64,000 bases of DNA. Source: Candidatus Melainabacteria bacterium. Its GTDB lineage: Bacteria; Cyanobacteriota; Vampirovibrionia; Obscuribacterales; Obscuribacteraceae. Numbering within the stretch: the stretch's first letter is position 1; every line of letters begins with the position of its first letter. Positions 1 to 10,544 of this stretch are shown here, one piece after another. The notes beneath the pieces are model-generated. The model made no database searches and was not told the DNA's origin. It saw only the letters and a program-made list of their open reading frames with translations. The translations under genes and the position numbers were made by a program. The stretch is taken from positions 1,550,001 to 1,614,000 of the forward strand of contig CP064963.1 in assembly GCA_016699165.1 (NCBI GenBank), written 5' to 3'.

Positions 1-141
1 GCTTAAAAGCTTGTCTAGAGCACTCCAGGCTTGATCAAAAGACTCATATTCCCAGCCTTTTGCGATATATATTACTACTGCGTCAGATGCACTTGGATCG
101 AATTTTTCAAGTCCGATCGAAGTAAGAGCAAGCGATCTCAC
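1..141 (-). CDS. Partial gene (5' end only) downstream of the giant synthase, product unknown
   Basis: A minus-strand frame opens with GTG at 139-141 and stays open to the window edge (47 codons). The GTG overlaps the TGA stop of the large synthase (138-140) as GTGA, which is typical of translationally coupled genes. The visible N-terminus begins MRSLALTSIGLEKFDPSASD. I do not recognise a family from this stub. By position it should be part of the same biosynthetic operon; in PUFA-synthase loci the gene after PfaA-like proteins encodes another acyltransferase or ketosynthase subunit, but nothing visible proves that here. Confidence 0.6.
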   Translation of the reverse strand, partial: MRSLALTSIGLEKFDPSASDAVVIYIAKGWEYESFDQAWSALDKLLS

Positions 142-3100
142 TTTTTGGCACCTTGAGTGGTGGCAAATCTATTGAAAGATTTGCTACCAATACCAGCCAG
201 TCCTTCTATATAGATTGAGAGCTTACCATCGGTATCATAAATAGCCAGGTCGCAAACTATCTCGTTGTTTTCCATACCATTGCCACGCGGCGTGATATGA
301 GCAAAGGCATCGTAGCTAGGACATGGTCGCAGAAGTGTCATGCGCTTGAAACCTGTAGGCAAACACAAAATGTCTGCGTAGTGTCTAGCCCAGACGCCGC
401 CTAATTGCATGGCGCAATCAAACAAAATAGGGTCGACAATCCATGCATCTTTTTGCGGATTCAATAGTGCTTCGCTTGGACGTGCTCCGCGGATTTTTCC
501 AGCTACGCCTTTGGGGCTGATGCAGTCAAGTTCTTTGATGCCCTGGAAAAGAGGACCATGGAATAAGTACTTAGAATAAATAAAGTCCGGCGTAGGAACA
601 CTGCGCTCGGGATCCCTAATGCTTTCTGGATTATAAGTATAAGAGATGCCTTCGGGTAGTTGGATCTCGGCATATTCAGCCGTTCCGCGATGGTGCAATC
701 GTTTAGTTTTTCCAGCCGCTTCAATGATAATAGAAGATGAAGTTGCATCTTTATCTCTAACCAGAACCTGGAATTTTTTCTCGTCGATATCAAATACGAC
801 ACCAGACGGGATATCGAAATCACTAAGAGATCTGACCTTCTGATCAGGTCTTGCCAGTTGCGCACACTCGAACATCACATCGACTGCCACTGCCATTGGC
901 AGAACAGGCAAACTATCCAGTTTGTGATCTTCTAAATAAATATGCTCGCTTCGCTCTATCGAGAAGGTCGCTGTTTTCAAACCAGGCTCGGTTTGCACTA
1001 TTACCGATGGTTTTAAGATGGGACCTGCGGCTTCACCGGCTTTATGAAAGCCGTCTTTATCTGTTTCATCTTTTAAGTAACCAACAAGCATTACTTCAAC
1101 ATCACCTTTAGGCGCATACATAAGATCACTCATGTAAGCCTGACGCCCCTCAACTGGGTCAATCATTGCCCAACCGTGACTGGCAAACAAGTCTTCCAAT
1201 TCGACTTGAGCCATGCCGGCTCTCCATGGTCCCCACATCAGTGAACTGACCTTGGCGCTTGTGTTTCGGTCGATGAGACGAGCAAGTTTGTTCAATCCCT
1301 CGTTGGCTGCAACATAATCAATTTGTCCAGGATTACCTGTTCTTCCTACCACTGATGAGAACAGGTGCAGGAAAGACAATGTCTGAAAACGTAGTTTCTT
1401 GATTAAAGTCAAAACTGGTTTTATTTTGGTATCAACCACTCTTTTGAATGACTCTTCCGATTTGTTTGCAATGAAAGAATCTTCAATCACGCCAGCACCA
1501 TGGATAACACCATCGATATTTCCATGGAAATCGTAGATAGAGCCAATTAATTCACTGAACTGGGCTTCGTCTCTCACATCTAAGCTGTGATAACGTACAG
1601 AAGCTGCGTATTTCTCAAGACTAGCTAAGTTGTCTCGAATCTCGCGGTCTTTAATGATTTGCTGATATTGATGCTCAATCTCAGCAATATTTACTGATTT
1701 AGCGCTTGCTTTGGCCGACTCAATAAGAGCCGCTTTGATTTCTTTTGCCGAGTACAATCCTAGTGTAAGGTCAGATTCAGCATTAGGCTTTTGAGCCCGT
1801 CCCACAAGGACGAGATGGCAACCATAACGCTTAGCAAGCTCGATAGCTATTTCGGCTGTGATACCCCGAGCACCACCAGTGACAAGCACCATAGAAGTGG
1901 CATTTAAATCTAAATCAGAAGTCTTTTCTTCTAACTCGGCTGGAGCGACTTCAAGTTTATAATGCTTGCCGCCTCTAAATCCAAACTCACCGTTTGCTTC
2001 AAGTGCCTGGCAAGTGCGACCGATGAAAGTCTCGGCTTGTAATTTCTTGTCGTCAGTGGGGTCGATATCTATATATAAGGATGCGATTTGCGAACCAAGC
2101 TCGCGCCCGATAGTATTTGTCATTCCGGCAAGAATGCCTTGTAGGGCAAGATTTTCAGCATTCTTCACAATGTCGAGTCCTGGGTTTTCACCAAAGCGTC
2201 CATTCATCGCTGTAGCTACTGCCAACACAGGCTTTTTGTCTAGCTTGGTGTTTTTGAGCGCTAATTCAAACCATTTTGCTAGTGCAAGCAATGCAAGCTC
2301 AGTTCGATTAGCTTCAGCATTTGAACCAGGTAAGAAGAAAGTCCATTCTGGCAAATAGGTACCATCTTTTAATCGGTCTATTTGATCTAGTCTGACCGAC
2401 TTGACTTTGACACCTTCGGCTTTTAACTTCTTCTCTAATACTGCACCAAATTCGGTATCGTCACATACAAGCAACGCATTTTTAGCATAAGTGACAGTCT
2501 TAGTCGAAAAGGCTTCGTCCTCGACCACTTTTACAAGACCGCGTCTGATTTCAGACAAATATTTAGGTCCTTGCAAAGATTCAGTGGCGACTGATTTTGG
2601 CGCTGAATCAATAGCCGTTTCAGCCTGTTTCAAAGGAGCCGTCTTTAGATTTGCTATCCAATTTGAAATTGCTTCAAGCGTCTTAAGTCCAGCTAATTGC
2701 TCCAAGTTACCTTCGAGGTCTTGTTGAATTTCAAGCGGCAACAATTTTCTAAAACTATTGAATATTTCGATTCGCTTGATTGAGTCTATACCTAAGTCTG
2801 CTTCTAAATCCAAATTAGGTTCAAGCATTTCACTTGGATAACCAGTGCGCTCACTGATAATTTCAAGCAAGCTTACAGTCAAACCTTCTGTGTCTAATTC
2901 AGAATTGGGATTAACACCCGAATCCAATTCACTCTCTTCAGGCAAAGCTAGAGCAGTAGCAACTGTTGACTCAAGCTCTTGCTCAGGAGCGCTAACTTGT
3001 TCGAATTGCGATGATACCTGTGATGTAACCACAGACGTGGTTAGTGGTGCTGCTTTTTGAAAGGATATCTCGCCTGGAATATTTATAGGAACATTCACCT

Positions 3101-6100
3101 GAGTGACACCACCCTTTTGCTGGGTAGCAAGATACGCTAGCATCACATCTTTTTGAGCATCAAGCATGGTCTTAGTCATGTCCATCATATTTTTCTGGTA
3201 TTCCAGAATCATGCGCTCAACTGGACCAGAATTATTAGCATCAAAGAATTGAGGCGCCGCACTTTGTTGGCTTGCTGTTTTTAGCGCGCTGTTTAGCGAA
3301 TTTGTTGAATTCGATGAATTTGATGAATTAGTTGTTTGAGGTTTAGACATTTGATAAGACACAGGTTGGGGCTTAGTTTGAGACATAGATTGAGACGTTT
3401 TAGGGGACGACGGTTTGGTTTCCATTTTTTGTATTTCTTGTTTCTTCGCACTCGACTTTGCTTGGGCAGACGAATCGCCAACTTTAGTCACATTGCAACT
3501 ATCAATGCGATAAGGCATTCTCATTTCCAAAGGCTCAAATACGCTTGCTCCAAGTAACTCCTGTCTGCCTTCAAACAAACGCTCAAGTTTGAGTGTATGA
3601 CCACCTGCCCATAATCTGGCAAGGGCTGTAAGGAACGGTGCAATACAGGTCGAATCTTCTTTGCTCTGACCATCTAGTGCCACAGCTAGAACTTTCTTGT
3701 TTTTGAAAGTATTTTCCAATAAAGATGTGAGTACATTACCTGGTCCGATTTCTATAAAGGTACGCGCACCCGCTTCGTACATCGCTTCCAGCTGACTGGT
3801 GAAGAGTACGGGTTTGACAGTATGCTCAACCAATAATTTGGCAATCTCATGGGGGCGGGTTGGATAAGCACCGGCTGTGGTATTACTATAAACTGGAATT
3901 GCTGGTTCTTTCAGAGTCAATTGATCCAGGACTTGTTTCAATTCTTGCGCTTTCTTTTCCATCAAAGGAGAGTGAAACGCAGCAGACACAGGGACCTTTT
4001 TAACGTAACAACCTTTTTCTGAAGCGAGTTTACTGAATTCTTCAATTGCTTTGGTAGCGCCTGAAACAATACATTGCTCTGGTGCGTTGATATTGGCAAT
4101 TTGCACACCTTTGACTGATTCGGTCAACTTGCGCACTACATCTAATGGTGCCATAACAGCCACCATCGCTCCATTGTCGCCATCTTGCACTTGACCAAGA
4201 ATTCGACCGCGCTCAAAAGAGAGAGCAATCAAATCAGACTCGCTCATGGCTTGGGCTGAGCACAAAGCAACATATTCACCATAACTATGACCTGCCACTA
4301 GATCTGGTGTTAGTCCTAAAGACGATGCCACACTCTGCATAGCCAGGTCGACTACGCCGATTGCAGGTTGGGCGATGCGAGTATCGTTCAACTCTGTTTC
4401 TTGCTTAGTACGCTCTTCTTGCGTGAAGACCGGGACTGGATAAACAAATGAATCTAGTGAGCGATTTAGTTTGCCAGCTAGAACGTTTGAGGCGTTTTGA
4501 AACTGACCTTTTATTTCGGGGAAATAAAGGCTCAGTGTTTTGAGCATATTTATTTTTTGCGACCCCTGACCGGGGAATAAAAATGCGGTCTTGCCCTGGT
4601 TTGCTATATTCTGGCTGGAGAAATAGACACCGCGGATATCGGTCATTTCAGTTAGTTTCTCGCCACCATCTTTCAATTTATTTTTGACTGATGTGAGCTT
4701 TTCATTTAAGTCTTCAAGCGAGGTCGAAACCAAGGCAAGATGCATTTTGCGACCTAAGGCTGAGACTTTCTCGAAAGTACCGCGAGCAAGTTCAAATAAG
4801 GCTTTCTTCTGGAAATTGGTGTGGTCAGACTCGGTCTTAGCTTTTGCTCGTACAAGCACTTTTTCTAATTTGCGAGCAACGCCTGCCAATTGTTTTTGCA
4901 ATTCATCATGGTTATCTGCTGAAAATACAAATAACTCTGCTGTCCAAGTATTGAGAGCAAAATTATTCTGATGACTGAGAGCCGGAACGTATTCTTCTAA
5001 TACAGCATGGAAATTGGTGCCACCAAAACCAAATGCGCTTAAAGCTGCTCTGCGCGGTTCTGTTGCACTATGAATCCAGGGTCTTGTTTGCGAATTGATA
5101 TAAAACGGTGAGCTTTCAAATTTACAAGCTGGGTTTGGACGCTCGACACCAATTGTGGGTGGCAATACTTTGTGATAAAGCGCCTTTGTGATTTTTATAA
5201 GCGAAGCCAGTCCAGCTGTACATTTTGTATGTCCAATGTTTGACTTAACAGAGCCAATGGCGCAATTTCCGGTAGGTGCTCCTTTTGCTCTGAATACTTT
5301 GCTTAAAGCTTCCACTTCGGCTTTGTCACCAGCAACGGTGCCAGTTCCATGCGCTTCCACTAAACCAACGGATGAAGGTGATACACCAGCGTCTTTGTAG
5401 GCTCTGTGAAGAGCTTGCATTTGACCAGCCGGACGAGGTGCAGTGAGACTTAAGTCTTTGCCGTCGCTTGAGCCGCCGATGCCTTTTATTACAGCGTAGA
5501 TTTTATCGCCATCACGCTCTGCATCTGCCAGGCGTTTTAATAGAACAACGCCAATGCCCTCACCAAGGACAATGCCGTCGGCGGTGGAATCAAATGTACG
5601 ACATCTACCACGAGGAGATAAGGCGTGTGTTTTACTGAAGTTGACATAGTCAATTGGCTGGTTATGCGTGTCTACCGAGCCCAATATCACCATATCGCTT
5701 TCACGCGTACGCAAAGTAGCCATGGCTGAGTGCAGCGCAGCAAGCGAAGATGCACAAGCTGCATCGATACTGAAATTGATACCACCAAGGTCGAATCTAT
5801 TAGAAACGCGCCCTGCAGCAACGTTTCCTAAATATCCGGCTAATGCGTCTTCAGACCAATCAGGCAGTTGACTATATATGTATTGCTTGGTCTCTTCATC
5901 AAGAAAAGAGAGTTTCCATGAAAGCATGGTGCGTGTGAGATAAAGCGATCCCATTGGACCGTGTCCAGCGTTGGCAACAATGACCGATGTTTGTTCGCGA
6001 GCAAAGCGTCGCTTATCATAACCAGCATCACCAAGTGCCTGACGCACACACTCAAGTGTGAGTAGTTGCATTGGATCTATAGAAGCAAGACTGTTTGGCG

Positions 6101-8288
6101 GAATACCATAAGCAGCGGCGTCAAAAACAACTTCGCCTAAGAATCCGCCCCATTTAGAAACAGCTTTTTCCGGTTTAAAAGGATCAGCATCATATAATTC
6201 GCGCCAATCAAAGTGAGTTAGTGGCACTTCTTTTATTGTGTCCACTTTATTCAATATATTAGACCAGAAAGTTTCGACATCGTTTGCTTCAGGCAAGAAA
6301 CAAGACATACCAACGATTGCTATAGGTTCTGAGGCAGGAGTTACAACTTCTATTTCTTCTTTGGCAGTGGCATTAACATCGCTCAATAAGTCGGCGCCAC
6401 CATCTGAAACTTTCTGGTGCAATTCTTTGACACTAAGCACTTTGTCATGCATAGATGCCACTTGGCCGATCATATACATACCTTCGGTCCACTGCCTGCG
6501 CTCATCGACATTGGCAAGCTCCGAGCCATCGCGAGTGATGCCTTTGCTTGCAATACGCAATCGTCCCATGTGCATCATCTCTAGATGTTCTTTCACTTCT
6601 TGAGAGGGACGTTTCTGGTCGACCATGTCTTGTTTGCGTTTTTCAAACTCGTCCTTATAAGGAGATTCGATACAACGAATTGCATGTCCAGGACCCGATT
6701 GCAAAATAACAGTGTTATCGCATTTAATTGCTTCTTTTTGAAAACGCTCAACTATCGCACCGCTATCTACCGCTTCGCGAGTAAACAAATACGCTGTACC
6801 AAGCAAGAAACCGACTTTCACGCCTAAAGCAGTGAGTGGTGCAGCCAGAGCACAAGTCATTGCAGCGGATAATTCGTCGTGAATACCGCCAGCAAAAAGG
6901 ATTTGATATTCAGATGCGTTGCGAGCACCACTCAAAGTGTTTTGCAGCACTTCGATCATCTGTTCCCACAAAACAAAACTGGAACGAGGACCAACGTGTC
7001 CACCACATTCTCGTCCTTCAAAAACGAAATGTTTGGCACCACCTTCTAAGAAAGTGGTGAGAATGGCAGGTGATGGCACATGCAAATATGTAGTTATACC
7101 TTGTGCCTCTAATTGCTTGGCTTGATCTGGTCTGCCGCCAGCGATTAGTGCAAATGGTGGTTTGTGTTTAAGAATAGATGCAAGCTGCTCTTCGCGTAAC
7201 TGAGCGGGAGCGAATCCTAATATCCCAACGCCCCATGAAAGTTCGCCTACCTTTTTCTTGGTGTTTGCAAGCAAAGTTTCTACTTCTACTCCACGCATCA
7301 ATGACAATGCCAAGAATGGCAAAGCGCCTTCTGCAGCAACTGCAAGAGCAAAGTCTGCATTATCACTAACGCGAGTCATTGCTCCTTGTACAATTGGATA
7401 TTTAGTCTTGTGGGCTTTTGCAAGAGGCGATTCGCTGCGCAAACTATTTGAATTGCAAGAGTTCAAAGAAATAGATGATGCTTGTTCAAATATCTGTATT
7501 ATTCCAGCGACACTAACACCATCTTTTGCAAGTGATGATGCAAAAGCAGCATCCTGACCAAGTGCGAGCAACTCGCCATTCTTGCCTGGAACACCACGCT
7601 GAATTTCACCCATTGAATCGCAAATTTCTTCGCTCTCGGTGCCATCCATAGATGTAATAAATCTTTTGTGTGCTTCATCTACAAAAGAATCACGCGCCAG
7701 ATACAACTGATTATCGAGCACACAAGCTGCAACACCAGCTACGCCAAGTGCACGCACAGTGTGTCTGCCGATTCCGCCGCGCACCCAGACGGGGGTTTTC
7801 AACTTAGACATACATTGTTGAATCAAGACAAAGCTTGTTGTTTGAGAAACGCGACCGGGCGATTCATTGCCTTTGAGCACAATGATATTGGCACCATTCT
7901 TTTCAGCAACCAGTGCTTCTTCCAAACTGACTGTCTCGACAGCAACTTGCAAGGCTCGGCTTTGAGCTTTGACGATTGCGTCTTTCAGTTCTTTTTTCTG
8001 ATAGCCATTGGGTCCTGCGCACAAAATGATCAGACCCAGTTCTAGCTCTGGTGCCAAATCATCGAGATAATAGCCAAGTTCGCCAATTCTGCATCGGATA
8101 CCAAAATCAGCCTTTGGTGCAGCTTTCAAACAAAGCTCAAGCGACTGGGAAACATTTCCTGCTGCACTGCCCTCTAAATCAAGCACACCTATCGCACCAG
8201 CTTTAGCCGCCGCAATAGCCAGACCGGGCTTGTGTGCAAAGCCGAAAGTTTTAGAAGGTGCCAAAACTACAAAACGCAAAGCCGACAT
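138..8288 (-). CDS. PfaA-like iterative type I polyketide/PUFA-type synthase with N-terminal tandem nitronate-monooxygenase (ER-like) domains
   Basis: A 2,716-residue cytosolic megasynthase that should build a polyketide or long-chain acyl product on one carrier protein. Domains in order with approximate residues: a nitronate-monooxygenase-like barrel 1-230; a second one 290-610 (YPIVQGAMTR, GGIHD); ketosynthase 650-1100 with DAACASS (active Cys near 845), VEAHGTGT and NIGHTKCTAG; acyltransferase 1240-1560 with GHSYGE near 1334; a Q/S/N/P-rich linker about 1590-1700; one acyl carrier domain with LGIDSIK near 1833; ketoreductase with VTGGARGIT near 2138; and a C-terminal dehydratase-like hotdog region from about 2440 (EDHKLDSLPVLP, where the usual HxxxGxxxxP glycine is Ser). 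KS-AT-ACP-KR-DH is the PfaA/HglE order, and the NPD family is that of the stand-alone PfaD reductase. The start ATG has GGGAG just upstream. It is divergent from the GH3-like gene. The family assignment is firm; the product is unknown. Confidence 0.9.
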   Translation of the reverse strand: MSALRFVVLAPSKTFGFAHKPGLAIAAAKAGAIGVLDLEGSAAGNVSQSLELCLKAAPKADFGIRCRIGELGYYLDDLAPELELGLIILCAGPNGYQKKELKDAIVKAQSRALQVAVETVSLEEALVAEKNGANIIVLKGNESPGRVSQTTSFVLIQQCMSKLKTPVWVRGGIGRHTVRALGVAGVAACVLDNQLYLARDSFVDEAHKRFITSMDGTESEEICDSMGEIQRGVPGKNGELLALGQDAAFASSLAKDGVSVAGIIQIFEQASSISLNSCNSNSLRSESPLAKAHKTKYPIVQGAMTRVSDNADFALAVAAEGALPFLALSLMRGVEVETLLANTKKKVGELSWGVGILGFAPAQLREEQLASILKHKPPFALIAGGRPDQAKQLEAQGITTYLHVPSPAILTTFLEGGAKHFVFEGRECGGHVGPRSSFVLWEQMIEVLQNTLSGARNASEYQILFAGGIHDELSAAMTCALAAPLTALGVKVGFLLGTAYLFTREAVDSGAIVERFQKEAIKCDNTVILQSGPGHAIRCIESPYKDEFEKRKQDMVDQKRPSQEVKEHLEMMHMGRLRIASKGITRDGSELANVDERRQWTEGMYMIGQVASMHDKVLSVKELHQKVSDGGADLLSDVNATAKEEIEVVTPASEPIAIVGMSCFLPEANDVETFWSNILNKVDTIKEVPLTHFDWRELYDADPFKPEKAVSKWGGFLGEVVFDAAAYGIPPNSLASIDPMQLLTLECVRQALGDAGYDKRRFAREQTSVIVANAGHGPMGSLYLTRTMLSWKLSFLDEETKQYIYSQLPDWSEDALAGYLGNVAAGRVSNRFDLGGINFSIDAACASSLAALHSAMATLRTRESDMVILGSVDTHNQPIDYVNFSKTHALSPRGRCRTFDSTADGIVLGEGIGVVLLKRLADAERDGDKIYAVIKGIGGSSDGKDLSLTAPRPAGQMQALHRAYKDAGVSPSSVGLVEAHGTGTVAGDKAEVEALSKVFRAKGAPTGNCAIGSVKSNIGHTKCTAGLASLIKITKALYHKVLPPTIGVERPNPACKFESSPFYINSQTRPWIHSATEPRRAALSAFGFGGTNFHAVLEEYVPALSHQNNFALNTWTAELFVFSADNHDELQKQLAGVARKLEKVLVRAKAKTESDHTNFQKKALFELARGTFEKVSALGRKMHLALVSTSLEDLNEKLTSVKNKLKDGGEKLTEMTDIRGVYFSSQNIANQGKTAFLFPGQGSQKINMLKTLSLYFPEIKGQFQNASNVLAGKLNRSLDSFVYPVPVFTQEERTKQETELNDTRIAQPAIGVVDLAMQSVASSLGLTPDLVAGHSYGEYVALCSAQAMSESDLIALSFERGRILGQVQDGDNGAMVAVMAPLDVVRKLTESVKGVQIANINAPEQCIVSGATKAIEEFSKLASEKGCYVKKVPVSAAFHSPLMEKKAQELKQVLDQLTLKEPAIPVYSNTTAGAYPTRPHEIAKLLVEHTVKPVLFTSQLEAMYEAGARTFIEIGPGNVLTSLLENTFKNKKVLAVALDGQSKEDSTCIAPFLTALARLWAGGHTLKLERLFEGRQELLGASVFEPLEMRMPYRIDSCNVTKVGDSSAQAKSSAKKQEIQKMETKPSSPKTSQSMSQTKPQPVSYQMSKPQTTNSSNSSNSTNSLNSALKTASQQSAAPQFFDANNSGPVERMILEYQKNMMDMTKTMLDAQKDVMLAYLATQQKGGVTQVNVPINIPGEISFQKAAPLTTSVVTSQVSSQFEQVSAPEQELESTVATALALPEESELDSGVNPNSELDTEGLTVSLLEIISERTGYPSEMLEPNLDLEADLGIDSIKRIEIFNSFRKLLPLEIQQDLEGNLEQLAGLKTLEAISNWIANLKTAPLKQAETAIDSAPKSVATESLQGPKYLSEIRRGLVKVVEDEAFSTKTVTYAKNALLVCDDTEFGAVLEKKLKAEGVKVKSVRLDQIDRLKDGTYLPEWTFFLPGSNAEANRTELALLALAKWFELALKNTKLDKKPVLAVATAMNGRFGENPGLDIVKNAENLALQGILAGMTNTIGRELGSQIASLYIDIDPTDDKKLQAETFIGRTCQALEANGEFGFRGGKHYKLEVAPAELEEKTSDLDLNATSMVLVTGGARGITAEIAIELAKRYGCHLVLVGRAQKPNAESDLTLGLYSAKEIKAALIESAKASAKSVNIAEIEHQYQQIIKDREIRDNLASLEKYAASVRYHSLDVRDEAQFSELIGSIYDFHGNIDGVIHGAGVIEDSFIANKSEESFKRVVDTKIKPVLTLIKKLRFQTLSFLHLFSSVVGRTGNPGQIDYVAANEGLNKLARLIDRNTSAKVSSLMWGPWRAGMAQVELEDLFASHGWAMIDPVEGRQAYMSDLMYAPKGDVEVMLVGYLKDETDKDGFHKAGEAAGPILKPSVIVQTEPGLKTATFSIERSEHIYLEDHKLDSLPVLPMAVAVDVMFECAQLARPDQKVRSLSDFDIPSGVVFDIDEKKFQVLVRDKDATSSSIIIEAAGKTKRLHHRGTAEYAEIQLPEGISYTYNPESIRDPERSVPTPDFIYSKYLFHGPLFQGIKELDCISPKGVAGKIRGARPSEALLNPQKDAWIVDPILFDCAMQLGGVWARHYADILCLPTGFKRMTLLRPCPSYDAFAHITPRGNGMENNEIVCDLAIYDTDGKLSIYIEGLAGIGSKSFNRFATTQGAKK

Positions 8289-8400
8289 CGAGGTCTCCCA
8301 AAAACTGTTTTCCTGCCAAGAGTTTATTATCTTTCTCTCCTTATGCCATTGAAGAGGTTTTATCGAGAGGTTTTAAATATATAATTCGCAGCACCAAATT

Positions 8401-10101
8401 ATGAACGCTCGACTTAACCAAGCTCTCTATTCGACGTATAGCGCACTCGTGACGCCTACAGTCAAAGCCCTGGACGATGCCAGTCGTTCGCCCAGGCAAG
8501 CCCAGCTGCGGCGCCTTTCGGCTATTTTGAAAAAAAACAAATCTACCAAATTTGGGCTTGAGCATGGCTTTGGACAAATAAAAACAGAGGCAGATTTCAA
8601 AGCCAGTGTGCCTGTTAGAGATTACGAATCGTTTAGACCATATGTAGAAGAGATGATGGCTGGGTCCGGGAATATACTGACCGCCGAAAATCCAATCATG
8701 TTTGCTACCACTAGCGGAACCACAGGCCAAGCCAAGTTTATCCCGGTTACACAGTCTTATATGAAAGAGTATCGAGAGGCTTCAATAGTCTCTGGATATC
8801 ACTTATTTAAAAATTATCCAGGCATCGCTGCAGGCAAAGCATTGTCTATGTTCTCGAGTGCTTGCTCCGGGCGGCTTTCCACCGGAGTTGCGTACGGAGC
8901 AATCTCAGGTGCAATTTATCAAAGTGAATCTCAAGTTGTTAAGAAATACATCTGCGCCACTCCATATGAAGTGGCTCTCATAGACGATTACGAGTCTCGA
9001 TATTATACATTTCTAAGAATTGGACTGGCATCGCCCATCTCCATTTTTTACACACCAAATCCATCGACTATCAATTTACTGTGTCGAAGACTCAAAAATT
9101 TCGCACATTCTCTAATCAAAGATATAAAAGATGGCGATATAAATCCACCAAACCCGCTCCCCTCCTCAATTAAAAAAGCTTTGCAAGACAGCGGTCACAT
9201 GCGCAAAGACCCACAAAGAGCACGCGAGCTTGAATCATTATTACAAAGAGGATTGTTCAAGCCCGACACCATTTGGAAAGACCTCGCTCTAATTACTTGT
9301 TGGACGAAAGGTGCAGCCGGATTTTATTTAAATGATTTTCCTTCAACACTAGGTGACATTCCAGTTTGCGATATCAGTTATTGCGCAAGCGAAGGCAGAG
9401 GAACAGCTGTTTTAGCGGCAGACAAACAATTGCTTGCATTGAATTCGCACTTTTTTGAATTCATTCCCGAAAGTGAAATTGACTCTAAAAATCCCACCGT
9501 TCTGCTTGCAGACGAGCTTGATGTCAATCAGAATTATTTTGTTTTGTTCACTACATCTGGTGGTTTGTATCGCTACAACATAAATGATGTAATCAAAGTG
9601 ACTGGCAAACACAATAATGCTCCTTTGATTGAGTTTCAACACAAAGGCGGGAACGTACATTCATTTACAGGCGAGAAGCTCACTGAAAGCCATGTCACCC
9701 AGGCCATGAAAAAGGTGGCAGATGAATTAAATCTGTCCATTCGCTTTTTTACTTTAGTTCCGCAGTTCAAGCCTGAGCCACACTACCAACTCTGGCTCGA
9801 ACTAAATGATTCAAGTAATCAGAAAAATTTCGATGCAAAATTACCGGTGGAAAAAATAAGTAAGCTGCTCGATATAGAAATCGGCAAGCTTAATATGGAA
9901 TACGAAGAGAAACGCTCTTCCACAAGACTCAGTCCCATCGTGTGCCATCAGATAGAGCCAGGAACATATGAAAAATTACGCTTGCATTTGGTTGCTCAAG
10001 GAACGCCAGACATCCAAATAAAAGTGAGCCATCTAAATCCCAAAGCAGATATCAGTCAGTTTCTAAGTAATGGTCTTTTGCCTGTTACAATCCTTGGATG
10101 A
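8401..10101 (+). CDS. GH3 family acyl-adenylating protein (acyl-acid amido synthetase-like)
   Basis: A 566-residue protein of the GH3 fold, which activates carboxylic acids as acyl-adenylates and, in plants, conjugates them to amino acids. Visible motifs: the nucleotide loop TTSGTTGQAKF at about residues 103-113, YCASEGRG near 327 (GH3 YxSSEG element) and GLYRYNINDVIKVTG near 388. Bacterial members have mostly unknown substrates. It is the first gene of a plus-strand run with a membrane protein, lnt and an LptF/G permease, and is divergent from the giant synthase, so a role in activating or transferring an acyl product is a reasonable inference. A TATAAT at 8380-8385 lies only 15 bases before the ATG and no Shine-Dalgarno is visible, so the transcript may be nearly leaderless. 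Confidence 0.85.
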   Translation: MNARLNQALYSTYSALVTPTVKALDDASRSPRQAQLRRLSAILKKNKSTKFGLEHGFGQIKTEADFKASVPVRDYESFRPYVEEMMAGSGNILTAENPIMFATTSGTTGQAKFIPVTQSYMKEYREASIVSGYHLFKNYPGIAAGKALSMFSSACSGRLSTGVAYGAISGAIYQSESQVVKKYICATPYEVALIDDYESRYYTFLRIGLASPISIFYTPNPSTINLLCRRLKNFAHSLIKDIKDGDINPPNPLPSSIKKALQDSGHMRKDPQRARELESLLQRGLFKPDTIWKDLALITCWTKGAAGFYLNDFPSTLGDIPVCDISYCASEGRGTAVLAADKQLLALNSHFFEFIPESEIDSKNPTVLLADELDVNQNYFVLFTTSGGLYRYNINDVIKVTGKHNNAPLIEFQHKGGNVHSFTGEKLTESHVTQAMKKVADELNLSIRFFTLVPQFKPEPHYQLWLELNDSSNQKNFDAKLPVEKISKLLDIEIGKLNMEYEEKRSSTRLSPIVCHQIEPGTYEKLRLHLVAQGTPDIQIKVSHLNPKADISQFLSNGLLPVTILG

Positions 10102-10544
10102 GGACGCTTTGGCTTGGTTATTTTCTAGTGGCATTCTCGGCAATGTCGGGGATGGCAAACGGCTTTGAGTTTTCCAATCCATATTCGATTGCTTTTGCTG
10201 TAATTGCTTATGTTTATTGGACATATCTGGTTCTTTGTCTGCACTTAGAACTACGAAAAAAAGACTCAAACTATCCTTTTGATCCAGGCGACTCTATGCT
10301 TGGTGCCATCATTCCTTTTGTATATATTTTCTGGAACTGGTTCTGGGTATCAGAAATATACAAATGGCTCGGCCAGTCCAAAATCAAGGCATTAACACTG
10401 GGTGCACTGGTGTCAGTTTTAAGCCTTGTCGCCTATCCAGATAATTTAGATCGATTGCCTTCCTCTATAAATTTAATTGCACTTTGTGGCTTGTTTGCCA
10501 CAATAGATGTGATAAATCGCAAACTGAAACAAGTTTCTCGATGA
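10098..10544 (+). CDS. Small polytopic membrane protein, unknown
   Basis: 148 residues with about four hydrophobic segments: residues 3-20, 28-50, 67-90 and 96-140 (two short ones). It contains a charged cytosolic loop, LELRKKDSNYPFDPGD. The ATG overlaps the GH3-like stop as ATGA, and its own stop overlaps the lnt start in the same way, so it is translated as part of a coupled operon. I do not recognise a family; the aromatic FWNWFWVSEIYKW stretch is loosely like DUF4234 proteins. Its position next to lnt suggests an envelope role. Confidence 0.75.
   Translation: MRTLWLGYFLVAFSAMSGMANGFEFSNPYSIAFAVIAYVYWTYLVLCLHLELRKKDSNYPFDPGDSMLGAIIPFVYIFWNWFWVSEIYKWLGQSKIKALTLGALVSVLSLVAYPDNLDRLPSSINLIALCGLFATIDVINRKLKQVSR

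Noticed and set aside
3293..3557. Two opposite Arg/Ser-rich frames inside the synthase linker
   Set aside because: They arise from the low-complexity Q/S/N/P-rich linker codons of the synthase and have no ribosome site or homologous look.
8401..10101. Plant contamination suggested by a GH3 gene
   Set aside because: The gene has no introns and sits in an operon with lnt and a LptF/G permease; bacterial GH3-like proteins are known.
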